In this document: positions 1-7,029 of the stretch, one piece after another
Numbering within the stretch: position 1 is the first letter of the stretch
Layout of the letters: every line of letters starts with the position of its first letter
The notes under the pieces: model-generated
What the model was told of the DNA's origin: nothing
What the model saw: only the letters and a program-made list of their open reading frames with translations
Database searches by the model: none
NCBI GenBank assembly: GCA_934755305.1
Contig: CAKVLD010000081.1
Span: forward strand, 1-11,052
DNA from: an uncultured Clostridium sp.
Lineage (GTDB): Bacteria; Bacillota; Clostridia; Clostridiales; Clostridiaceae
Direction: 5' to 3'
Length of the DNA stretch: 11,052 nucleotides
Translations under genes and position numbers: made by a program

Positions 1-38
1 AAGAATTGCTGGTTCTTAACTTATTTATATCTGTTCAA

Positions 39-51
39 TTTTCAAAGACCA
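39..51 (-). promoter_or_regulatory. boxA-like antitermination element in the leader of a second rRNA operon
   Basis: Read on the minus strand this is TGGTCTTTGAAAA, followed by TTGAACAG. It closely resembles the boxA-type TGNTCTTTGAAAA element that lies shortly before 16S rRNA (and in the 16S-23S spacer) in Bacillota and recruits the Nus antitermination factors. It sits about 24 bases downstream of the predicted start of the proximal rRNA promoter. The 16S gene is therefore inferred to begin just outside the left edge; no mature rRNA sequence is recognisable inside bases 1-38. Confidence 0.75.
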
Positions 52-59
52 TTTTGTGT

Positions 60-75
60 GTCGCCCTCAAGCGAC
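60..75 (-). other. Short hairpin at the predicted 5' end of the rRNA leader transcript
   Basis: The minus strand reads GTCGC-TTGAGG-GCGAC, a perfect five-base-pair stem with a possible sixth U-G pair. The first G (base 75) falls seven bases after the -10 element of the proximal promoter, so the primary transcript would start with this hairpin. There is no U-run after it, so it is not a terminator. A 5' stability or early leader-folding role is inference only. Confidence 0.5.
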
Positions 76-81
76 TTTCTT

Positions 82-110
82 ATCTTATCACCTTGCGATT
101 AACTTGTCAA
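82..110 (-). promoter_or_regulatory. Strong sigma-A promoter, proximal (P2) promoter of the left rRNA operon
   Basis: On the minus strand a perfect -35 TTGACA (105-110) is followed by exactly 17 bases and a -10 TAAGAT (82-87). The -10 is preceded by TGA, giving an extended -10. The predicted start is G75 or A76. An AT-rich stretch lies upstream (111-140). The boxA-like element downstream identifies it as the promoter of an rRNA operon transcribed leftward out of the window. Initiation with G would match the GTP-sensing behaviour known for Bacillus subtilis rRNA promoters, but that regulation is only inferred here. Confidence 0.85.
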
Positions 111-119
111 CAACTTTTT

Positions 120-141
120 TTACTTAATTATTTCTAAGTAA
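120..141. repeat. AT-rich inverted repeat between the two rRNA promoters
   Basis: Seven-base arms TTACTTA and TAAGTAA flank an eight-base loop. On the minus strand, the direction of rRNA transcription, the second arm is followed by a run of A rather than U, so it should not terminate P1 transcripts. On the plus strand it is followed by only four T. Its position just upstream of the P2 -35 could reflect an UP-type or protein-binding sequence, but nothing here proves a function. Confidence 0.35.
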
Positions 142-177
142 TTTTGTTACTCGTTACTGCCATCAGCGACGTGTTTT

Positions 178-208
178 ATCTTATCACATAACATTTTTGT
201 ATTATTAA
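178..208 (-). promoter_or_regulatory. Probable upstream (P1) promoter of the left rRNA operon
   Basis: The minus strand carries TGATAAGAT with the -10 TAAGAT at 178-183, identical to the extended -10 of the proximal promoter about 96 bases downstream. As at P2, a GTCGC segment follows (166-170). The -35 is poor: at 17 bases spacing it would be AATAAT, and TTAATA (203-208) needs a 19-base spacer. Tandem promoters are usual for rRNA operons and an extended -10 can compensate for a weak -35. P1 is therefore likely but weaker than P2 by sequence. Confidence 0.5.
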
Positions 209-350
209 TATTATTTGCTATTATTTTGTTTTATTTTATATATTCTCTAAATTATATAGTTATTCATTATTTTTCATATACTGACATGCTAGGACAAGTT
301 TCTGCCTCTTATTTACCTCATTACATATTTTATTCAAAAATATTACATAT
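209..350. other. Non-coding spacer between the glgD terminator and the rRNA promoters
   Basis: This stretch is mostly A/T, with a more GC-rich island around 283-320. No gene with both a start and a ribosome binding site is visible on either strand. A minus-strand run without stop codons ends in TAA at 260-262 and could start at a TTG at 335-337, but it lacks a Shine-Dalgarno site and is only about 25 codons. No convincing promoter was found. Together with the two promoters and the leader, this accounts for the gene-free bases 1-397. Confidence 0.6.
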
Positions 351-390
351 AAAAAGAATCTTATAGATATTAATCTACAAGATTCTTTTT
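351..390 (-). terminator. Intrinsic terminator of the glycogen operon
   Basis: Two 18-base arms (351-368 and 373-390) flank a four-base loop, and the hairpin starts eight bases after the glgD stop codon. On the minus strand the only imperfection is a G-U wobble; on the plus strand the same position is an A-C mismatch, which favours leftward use. The stem itself ends in UUUUU followed by UAUAUG-type AT-rich sequence. It should stop operon transcripts before the downstream rRNA promoters. Confidence 0.9.
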
Positions 391-397
391 AAAAAAG

Positions 398-1504
398 TTA
401 TATCGTTTTTCTTTTCTCTATAAATAATGGATACAAATCTGATCCCATCAATTTTTCATCAGCTTTAATTTCTGTTCCTTTATCTGCAATAACATTATCT
501 AATATAGAATTATCTCCTATGCTACTATTTTGCATAATAACACAATTTTTTAATTTTACACCTTCTCCTATATATACTCTTCTACCTATTACACAATTCT
601 CAACACTTCCCTTTATATAACATCCATTTGCAATCATAGAATTAACTACTTTACTCTCTTTTGTATAACGTGTTGGAGCTTCATCCTTAATTTTAGTAAA
701 TATAGGTCTCTCCTCACTAAATATTTCTTTACTGACTTTACGATTTAATAAAGATAAATTTGCATCATATAATGCTTTTAACGAACTTATACACTGCAAG
801 TACCCTTTAAATTCATATCCACCAACTCTTAATTTATCTAAGTTATCATTGATGTATTCTTTTACTTTTCTATACATACCATTAGTTATACATTCATTAA
901 CTATATCTATAAATGTATTAGTTTTTAATACATACATCTCCATACTTATATTTAAATTATTACCATGCCCTACATTTTCTCCAATACTAATAACATCACC
1001 TAAATCACCAAAATTTAGAACATTACATTCTTGAAAAGAACTATCTGGTTGTTTTATTTTTTTATAGACTATAGTGACGTCTTTACCACTTTTTATGTGA
1101 TCTGCTATAACCTCTTCATAATTAATATTACAAATCATATATGATGGCGCTAATAAAACATATTCCTTATGACTAAACTTTAAAAATTCTACATTTTCAG
1201 CAAAAGTATGAACATCCTCAAATGATGGATCATACTCACTAAAATTAAATACCCTTAATCCATCTTTCTTTCTATTTAAATCCCATGGTTTCCCATTAGT
1301 TAAATGATCTATTAAAGACCTAGATTTATTCTTTGTAAATATTCCTATAGAATCTATTCCTGAATTAGTCATATTAGACAAGACAAAATCAATAATTCTA
1401 TACCTTGCTGCAATTGGTACAGATGCTAATGTCCTGTTTACTACCAATTCTCCCATTTTTCTTTCATTTCCATCCAAATTAATTATCCCTACACAATTAT
1501 TCAT
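398..1504 (-). CDS. glgD: GlgD, non-catalytic-type subunit of glucose-1-phosphate adenylyltransferase
   Basis: A 368-residue paralogue of the GlgC product encoded just upstream. Shared landmarks are RYRIIDFVLSN (34-44), NSGI (47-50), PWDLNRKKDG (73-82) and a C-terminal left-handed beta-helix with hexapeptide repeats (about 285-345). The nucleotide-binding GGxGxRL loop is replaced by NLDGNERKMG, the catalytic SGDHI by APSYM (119-123), and GYWKDVGT by GYLQCISS (234-241), so independent catalysis is unlikely. In Bacillota, GlgD is known as a partner that activates GlgC in a mixed oligomer, and that role is inferred here. Translation starts at ATG (1502-1504), five bases after a G6 run (1510-1515) serving as Shine-Dalgarno site. 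The gap to glgC is 23 bases. It is the last gene of the operon, with the terminator directly behind it. Confidence 0.92.
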   Translation of the reverse strand: MNNCVGIINLDGNERKMGELVVNRTLASVPIAARYRIIDFVLSNMTNSGIDSIGIFTKNKSRSLIDHLTNGKPWDLNRKKDGLRVFNFSEYDPSFEDVHTFAENVEFLKFSHKEYVLLAPSYMICNINYEEVIADHIKSGKDVTIVYKKIKQPDSSFQECNVLNFGDLGDVISIGENVGHGNNLNISMEMYVLKTNTFIDIVNECITNGMYRKVKEYINDNLDKLRVGGYEFKGYLQCISSLKALYDANLSLLNRKVSKEIFSEERPIFTKIKDEAPTRYTKESKVVNSMIANGCYIKGSVENCVIGRRVYIGEGVKLKNCVIMQNSSIGDNSILDNVIADKGTEIKADEKLMGSDLYPLFIEKRKTI

Positions 1505-1527
1505 TTTTTCCCCCCATAATCTAAGTT

Positions 1528-2688
1528 TTAAACAGCTTTATTCTTTTCTATAATAGTCCCCATTTTCACTTCATCTTTAGCTGCAATAATTGCTATATCA
1601 TCTCCAAGTCCTATCCTACAATCTTTTCTTATGATTGCATTTGAGCCCACAATGGCTTTTTCTATAACTACGTTATCTCCAATTTTAGCATTAGTCATTA
1701 TTACAGAGTCTTTTATTATTGTATTTTTTCCTACTTGTACCCCTTGAAATAATACTGAATTTTCTACTGTCCCATTAACAATGCATCCCTCGACTATTAA
1801 GGAATTTCCTACTTTAGCAGTTTCCCCTATATATTGTGCAGGTCTTACTGGATTTACCGAATATATCTTCCAACTTTCATCATATAAATTTAATTCATTA
1901 TTCTCTTTCAATAAATCCATATTAGCTTCCCAAAGACTTTCTATTGTTCCGACATCCTTCCAGTATCCCTTAAATGGATATGCCATCATCTTATTTCCAT
2001 CTCTTAACATGCTAGGTATAATATCTTTTCCAAAATCATTACTTGAACTTTTATTTGCCTCATCATCTCTTAAATATTTTTTTAATGTTTTCCAATTAAA
2101 TATATAAATTCCCATTGAAGCTAAATTGCTTTTTGGGTTCTTTGGTTTTTCTTCAAATTCATATATAGAATAATCTTCATTAGTATTCATTATTCCAAAT
2201 CTACTTGCTTCCTTCTTAGGAACTTCTATTACCGCTATTGTAGCCTCTGCTCCATTTTCTTTATGAAAATCTAACATTTTTGTATAGTCCATCTTATATA
2301 TATGATCACCTGATAAAATTAATATATATTCTGGATCTGACCCATCGACAAACTCTATATTTTGGTATATAGCATTAGCTGTACCTTTATACCACTTTCC
2401 GCCCTTTTCTTCTTGATATGGCGGTAGTGTTCTAACCCCTCCATTCTTCCTATCTAAATCCCATGGCTCACCAATTCCTATATGTGCATTTAATTCTAAT
2501 GGTTTATATTGAGTTAATACTCCAACTGTATATATCCCCGAATTTGAACAATTACTTAAAGGAAAATCTATAATTCTATACTTACCACCAAAAGGAACTG
2601 CTGGCTTTGCTAATTTCTTAGTTAATACCCCTAATCTAGAGCCTTGTCCCCCTGCTAATATCATTGCTACAATCTCATTTTTACCCAT
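1528..2688 (-). CDS. glgC: GlgC, glucose-1-phosphate adenylyltransferase (ADP-glucose pyrophosphorylase), catalytic subunit
   Basis: Makes ADP-glucose and pyrophosphate from ATP and glucose-1-phosphate, the committed step of bacterial glycogen synthesis, in the cytoplasm. The 386 residues begin with the nucleotidyltransferase loop LAGGQGSRLGVLT (11-23). Then come KYRIIDFPLSN (36-46), PWDLDRKNGGVRTLPP (75-90), SGDHIYKMDY with catalytic Asp128 (126-135), the sugar-phosphate site FEEKP (178-182) and GYWKDVGT (241-248). A hexapeptide-repeat beta-helix follows (about 285-365). Length is normal for Bacillota GlgC. Start is ATG (2686-2688), with GAGAGGGG eight bases upstream (2697-2704). The 42-base gap after the GH13 gene is the longest in the operon, but it holds no hairpin or promoter that I could find. 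GlgD follows after 23 bases and probably forms a complex with it. Allosteric effectors cannot be read from the sequence. Confidence 0.97.
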   Translation of the reverse strand: MGKNEIVAMILAGGQGSRLGVLTKKLAKPAVPFGGKYRIIDFPLSNCSNSGIYTVGVLTQYKPLELNAHIGIGEPWDLDRKNGGVRTLPPYQEEKGGKWYKGTANAIYQNIEFVDGSDPEYILILSGDHIYKMDYTKMLDFHKENGAEATIAVIEVPKKEASRFGIMNTNEDYSIYEFEEKPKNPKSNLASMGIYIFNWKTLKKYLRDDEANKSSSNDFGKDIIPSMLRDGNKMMAYPFKGYWKDVGTIESLWEANMDLLKENNELNLYDESWKIYSVNPVRPAQYIGETAKVGNSLIVEGCIVNGTVENSVLFQGVQVGKNTIIKDSVIMTNAKIGDNVVIEKAIVGSNAIIRKDCRIGLGDDIAIIAAKDEVKMGTIIEKNKAV

Positions 2689-2730
2689 ATAACCTACCCC
2701 TCTCTCTTGTACTAATTCTCAAAACCTAAT

Positions 2731-4557
2731 TTAAATACTCTTTAAAATCTTCATATCGTACGCTTCAAGGATTAACTCATTGTTTATCCCTAACTTAATG
2801 TATTCCTTGTTATTTCCTAACAAATCCCTGTATTTTTTATTAAAATTAATTCCCCTTATAATTTTTATACAATTGCTTCTATTTACTATAACAACTATCT
2901 TTTCCTCTTCGTATACTCTCTCAAAAGCACATACTTCTGAATCCGTATTATAGAACTTTAATGTTCCATTCTTTAAAGCCTCTTCTTTATTTCTTATTGC
3001 TATAATTTCTTTATAAAAACTTAATATATCTTTATTTTCATTATTCCACGGATAAGATCTTCTATTATCAGGATCTTTATTCCCTTCCATTCCTGCCTCA
3101 TCACCATAATATATTAGTGGTACTCCTGGTAATGTCATTTGTAATACTACTATTATCTTAAGAATATTAATTTTTCTATTTAAAATACTAAAAATTCTTT
3201 CTGTATCATGAGTTCCAATTATGTTCATATTTCCATAGAAATTTTCTCTTGGATAATTTTCATATAAAGACATTATCCTTCTTATAAACTTATTAGAATC
3301 TATATATCCCTTTACAAAATTGATTAAACTCTCTCTTAAAGGATAATTAGTAACAGAATCTAATTCTTTTCCATATAAATATCTTCTCTGCTTTGAATAA
3401 CTAATCTTGTTAGAAGCATCTTCCCATACCTCGCCTATTAGAACATTTTCATCGCTAATAGACTTTATCTTTTCTCTTACCATTTCTATAAATTCATCTG
3501 GCAATTCATCTGCTACATCTAATCTCCAACCACTTGCCCCTAGATCAATCCATTTCTTAACTATTGAATTTTCTCCCTTTACCATATATTCAATATAACT
3601 AGGATCTAATTCATTTACATTAGGTTGATTATCAATCCCCCACCAGCATTCATAGTTATTAGGATAATTATTAAAACTATACCACCTAAAATATGGTGAA
3701 TTTACAGATTGATATGCTCCTATACTTTTATAATTTGCGAACTTATTAAAATATTTACTATCTGCTCCAGTATGACTAAATACACCATCTAGTATTATTC
3801 TTATTCCCTTTTCTTTAGCTACTTTACATAAATTTTCAAACTCTTCATTTGTTCCAAACATCTCATCAACGACTTCATAGTCTCCAGTATCATACTTATG
3901 ACAACTTGATGCCTTAAATATTGGATTTAAATATAAAATACTTATTCCTAGTTCTTTTAAATAATCTAACTTTTTTAATATTCCCTTTAAATTTCCTCCA
4001 TAAAAGTCCCATCTAATCACTCTTCCTGTAGCATCCTTTATATATATAGGTAAGTCATTCCAATTACCATATATAAAGGAATTCTTCTTTGGTGAAAGTA
4101 CACTTCTGTCCTCATTTCCATTAAAAAATCTATCAACGAAAATCTGATATATCACCCCTTCCTTATACCATTTAGGAACTTTACTTTTTTCATATACTGT
4201 TAATTGATATGGAACAGGATTATATTTATACAATTGCCCATTACCACCAAGCCTTTCATCATTATTGCCATAATACACTCTTCCATAACCATCAATTACT
4301 ATGAAATAGTAATTAATTATTCCTACATAATTTGTTGTATCTATTTCAAAAGAATACTTAAAAAAGCCTGTATTTAAGTATTCTTTTGTCATACCAAAAT
4401 TTTTTATTGTCCCATCTGGCTCAATTAATTCCAAAGCTACTACAACATCTTTATCAACCTCTATTGATACTTTAACTTTTTCTCCAGTTTCAACTGCTCC
4501 AAAGGGCTTTTTAAACTTCATGTCTTGCGAATTATAATTTATCTTTAAATTTTCCAC
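2731..4557 (-). CDS. GH13 alpha-glucanohydrolase, neopullulanase/cyclomaltodextrinase-like
   Basis: A 608-residue enzyme without signal peptide, so probably cytoplasmic. Residues about 1-125 look like the N-terminal beta-sandwich (CBM34-like) found in neopullulanases, cyclomaltodextrinases and maltogenic amylases. The barrel starts at WYKEGVIYQIFVDRF (130-144). All GH13 motifs are intact: DGVFSH (257-262), GWRLDVADE with nucleophile Asp347 (343-351), GEVWE with acid/base Glu376 (375-379) and GTHDTER with His450-Asp451 (448-454). QPNVNE (311-316) stands where this subgroup has its region V motif. It should hydrolyse alpha-1,4 and perhaps alpha-1,6 bonds of short or branched glucans. Placed between glgP and glgC in an operon without glgX, it probably supplies the debranching or dextrin-trimming step; that is inference. 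Start is GTG (4555-4557), supported by AAAGGGG eight bases upstream; the next in-frame Met is residue 13. Confidence 0.88.
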   Translation of the reverse strand: MENLKINYNSQDMKFKKPFGAVETGEKVKVSIEVDKDVVVALELIEPDGTIKNFGMTKEYLNTGFFKYSFEIDTTNYVGIINYYFIVIDGYGRVYYGNNDERLGGNGQLYKYNPVPYQLTVYEKSKVPKWYKEGVIYQIFVDRFFNGNEDRSVLSPKKNSFIYGNWNDLPIYIKDATGRVIRWDFYGGNLKGILKKLDYLKELGISILYLNPIFKASSCHKYDTGDYEVVDEMFGTNEEFENLCKVAKEKGIRIILDGVFSHTGADSKYFNKFANYKSIGAYQSVNSPYFRWYSFNNYPNNYECWWGIDNQPNVNELDPSYIEYMVKGENSIVKKWIDLGASGWRLDVADELPDEFIEMVREKIKSISDENVLIGEVWEDASNKISYSKQRRYLYGKELDSVTNYPLRESLINFVKGYIDSNKFIRRIMSLYENYPRENFYGNMNIIGTHDTERIFSILNRKINILKIIVVLQMTLPGVPLIYYGDEAGMEGNKDPDNRRSYPWNNENKDILSFYKEIIAIRNKEEALKNGTLKFYNTDSEVCAFERVYEEEKIVVIVNRSNCIKIIRGINFNKKYRDLLGNNKEYIKLGINNELILEAYDMKILKSI

Positions 4558-4565
4558 TATATACG

Positions 4566-4572
4566 CCCCTTT
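4566..4572 (-). promoter_or_regulatory. Ribosome binding site that fixes the GTG start of the GH13 gene and overlaps the glgP stop
   Basis: The minus strand reads TAAAGGGG: the two final A of the glgP stop codon TAA (4571-4573) are also the first bases of the AAAGGGG Shine-Dalgarno site. Eight bases separate it from the GTG start at 4557. Only 13 bases lie between the two genes, so ribosomes ending glgP are positioned to restart, which suggests translational coupling. Confidence 0.7.
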
Positions 4573-7006
4573 ATAAATTCTTGTAAATTACTTCAGAACC
4601 CCAAATACCAGTTGCATACTGCTCAATTGTTCTATCAGATGAAAATATTCCAGAATGAGCTATATTTTTTCCACATATCTTTTGCCACTTATAAATATCT
4701 TTATATAAAACATCAACCTTATCTTGAGCTTTTATATATGCATCAAAATCCTCTAAAACAAAAAACTCATCATTAAAAGTAAGTAAATTATCATATATAC
4801 TTCTAAAGCGATCTTTATCACTGTGATACTTTCCACTTATTAAATCATCTACAACTCTCTTAATTCTTGGATTATTATTATATAAATTTACAGAATTATA
4901 TCCTCCATTTTTGTAATAATTCAAGACTTCATCTGCTGTTAATCCAAAAATAACTATATTGTCATTTCCAACTTCATCTTTTATTTCAATGTTAGCTCCA
5001 TCTAAGGTAGCTATAGTAACAGCACCATTCATCATGAATTTCATATTCGATGTACCAGATGCTTCTTTAGTTGTAGTTGATATTTGTTCACTTAAATCTG
5101 TTCCAGGAATAATTTCTTCAGCTAAAGAAACATTATAATTTTCTAAAAATACTACTTTAATTTTGTCATTAACTCGTGGATCATTATTTATAGTTTTAGA
5201 AATAGCATTTATAAGCTCTATTGTATTTTTAGCCAGATAATAACCTGGTGCTGCTTTACCTGCAAATATAAATGTTCTTGGTTCTATTTTTAACTGTGGA
5301 TTTTCTATTAATGAATTATATAAATCCATTATTCTTAAACAATTTAAAACTTGCCTCTTATAAGCGTGAATTCTTTTTACTTGAACATCAAATATTGAAT
5401 TTGGATCTACTTCTATATGCTGATTTTTTAATATAGTCTCAGCTAACTTTTTCTTATTATTCAATTTAATATTTCTTAATCTATCTAGAATTGACTTATC
5501 ATCTAAGAATTTCTCGAACTCACATAAATCTGTTGGATGCTTTATAAAGGAATCTCCTATTGTATCTTTCAACAAACTTGTAAGCCCTGGGTTACTTTTA
5601 ATAAGCCATCTTCTATGAGTTATTCCATTTGTTTTATTATTAAATCTATTAGGATATAAATAATAGAAATTACTCATTTCCTTCTTTTTTAATATTTCTG
5701 TATGGAGCTTTGCAACTCCATTAACACTATGACTCCCTACTATAGCTAAATGCGCCATTCTAATTTGACCATTAGCTATAATGGACATATCCGAAATCTT
5801 TTGCCATTGTCCTTGAAACTTATTCCATAGCTCTTCACAATATCTTCTATTAATTTCTTCTACAATCATATATATTCTTGGTAATAAGCTCTTAAACATT
5901 TCTATAGGCCACTTTTCTAATGCTTCAGCTAATATAGTATGATTTGTATAAGATATAGTATTAGTAGTTACTCTCCATGCAACATTCCAATCTAAACCTT
6001 CCTCATCTACTAATATCCTCATAAGCTCTGGAATAGCTAAAGTTGGGTGGGTATCATTTATATGAATAGCTACCTTTTCATCCATTTCTTCTAAGTTTCC
6101 GTTATACTTTTTAAAATGTCTTACTATACTTTGAACCCCAGCTGATACAAAGAAATATTGCTGCTTTAACCTCAATATTTTTCCTTTATAAAACGAATCT
6201 TCTGGATATAATACCTGAGATATAGATTCTACTGAATTTTTATACTCTATAGCTTTTAGAAAATCTCCCCTACTAAAAGATGAATAATCAAATTCATTAG
6301 AAACAGCCTCTGCACTCCATAATCTCAATGTATTAACAACATCATTCTCATAACCTACAACAGGAGTATCATAAGGCACTGCAAGTACAGGTTCATAGTT
6401 TATATGAGTAAAGGTTAACTTATCATTTATATAATCAACCTTTACTTCACCACCAAACTTAACTATTTCAGACTTATTAATTCTTCGCGTTTCCCATGCA
6501 TTTCCTTCCCTTAACCAATCATCTGAAACTTCTACTTGTTTACCTTCTACTATCTTTTGTTCAAAAAATCCGTACTTATATCTTATTCCGCACCCATTAC
6601 CAGGAATATTTAATGATGCCATTGAATCTAAAAAACATGCTGCAAGTCTTCCAAGACCACCGTTACCTAATCCTTGATCATGTTCTAAAGTTTCTAAGTC
6701 ATCTAAATCTATATTTAATTCATGTAATGCATCTTTACAAATATCTCTTATCCCTAAATTTAATAAGGCATCACCTAATAATCTTCCCACTAAAAATTCC
6801 ATAGAAAAATAATATACTTGTTTTTGTCCGGACTTATTATTTCTCTTATTACTTCTAAGCCATTTCCTTGAAACATAATCTCTTATTAATCCAGCTAATG
6901 CTTCATACTTTTGCTTATTACTTCCTTCTCTTAAATCTATTCCATGGAGCTCTAAAAACTTATTTATATACGCTTCTTTAAACGCCTTTTTATCTACTGA
7001 TATCAT
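4571..7006 (-). CDS. glgP: GlgP, glycogen/alpha-glucan phosphorylase (GT35)
   Basis: Releases glucose-1-phosphate from the non-reducing ends of glycogen with inorganic phosphate, using pyridoxal phosphate. The 811 residues match the usual family length. Visible motifs are YYFSMEFLVGRLLG (65-78), GLGNGGLGRLAACFLDS (112-128), NDTHPTLAIPELMR (317-330), QVKRIHAYKRQ (542-552) and the phosphorylase signature EASGTSNMKFMMNG (648-661), in which Lys656 should carry the cofactor. LDGANIE (668-674) follows. No truncation or key substitution is apparent. Start is ATG (7004-7006), with AAGGAGGAG a few bases upstream, the best Shine-Dalgarno site in the operon. It lies 23 bases after glgA and 13 bases before the GH13 gene. 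Its product, glucose-1-phosphate, is also the substrate of GlgC. Substrate preference (glycogen against maltodextrin) cannot be settled from sequence alone; the glg context favours glycogen. Confidence 0.97.
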   Translation of the reverse strand: MISVDKKAFKEAYINKFLELHGIDLREGSNKQKYEALAGLIRDYVSRKWLRSNKRNNKSGQKQVYYFSMEFLVGRLLGDALLNLGIRDICKDALHELNIDLDDLETLEHDQGLGNGGLGRLAACFLDSMASLNIPGNGCGIRYKYGFFEQKIVEGKQVEVSDDWLREGNAWETRRINKSEIVKFGGEVKVDYINDKLTFTHINYEPVLAVPYDTPVVGYENDVVNTLRLWSAEAVSNEFDYSSFSRGDFLKAIEYKNSVESISQVLYPEDSFYKGKILRLKQQYFFVSAGVQSIVRHFKKYNGNLEEMDEKVAIHINDTHPTLAIPELMRILVDEEGLDWNVAWRVTTNTISYTNHTILAEALEKWPIEMFKSLLPRIYMIVEEINRRYCEELWNKFQGQWQKISDMSIIANGQIRMAHLAIVGSHSVNGVAKLHTEILKKKEMSNFYYLYPNRFNNKTNGITHRRWLIKSNPGLTSLLKDTIGDSFIKHPTDLCEFEKFLDDKSILDRLRNIKLNNKKKLAETILKNQHIEVDPNSIFDVQVKRIHAYKRQVLNCLRIMDLYNSLIENPQLKIEPRTFIFAGKAAPGYYLAKNTIELINAISKTINNDPRVNDKIKVVFLENYNVSLAEEIIPGTDLSEQISTTTKEASGTSNMKFMMNGAVTIATLDGANIEIKDEVGNDNIVIFGLTADEVLNYYKNGGYNSVNLYNNNPRIKRVVDDLISGKYHSDKDRFRSIYDNLLTFNDEFFVLEDFDAYIKAQDKVDVLYKDIYKWQKICGKNIAHSGIFSSDRTIEQYATGIWGSEVIYKNL

Positions 7007-7029
7007 TCTAACTCCTCCTTAAATAGTTT

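Noticed and set aside
251..256. TATAAT on the minus strand as an extra promoter in the left spacer
   Set aside because: No usable -35 is found at 15-19 bases upstream, and TATAAT is expected by chance in such AT-rich DNA.
1781..2107. Plus-strand open frame of about 108 codons opposite glgC
   Set aside because: It lies entirely within the well-supported glgC gene, its product is low-complexity (Ser/Phe/Leu-rich), and it resembles no family I know. The same holds for plus-strand frames at 849-1034, 3407-3598, 6496-6804 and 8276-8638, which are antisense shadows of AT-rich genes.
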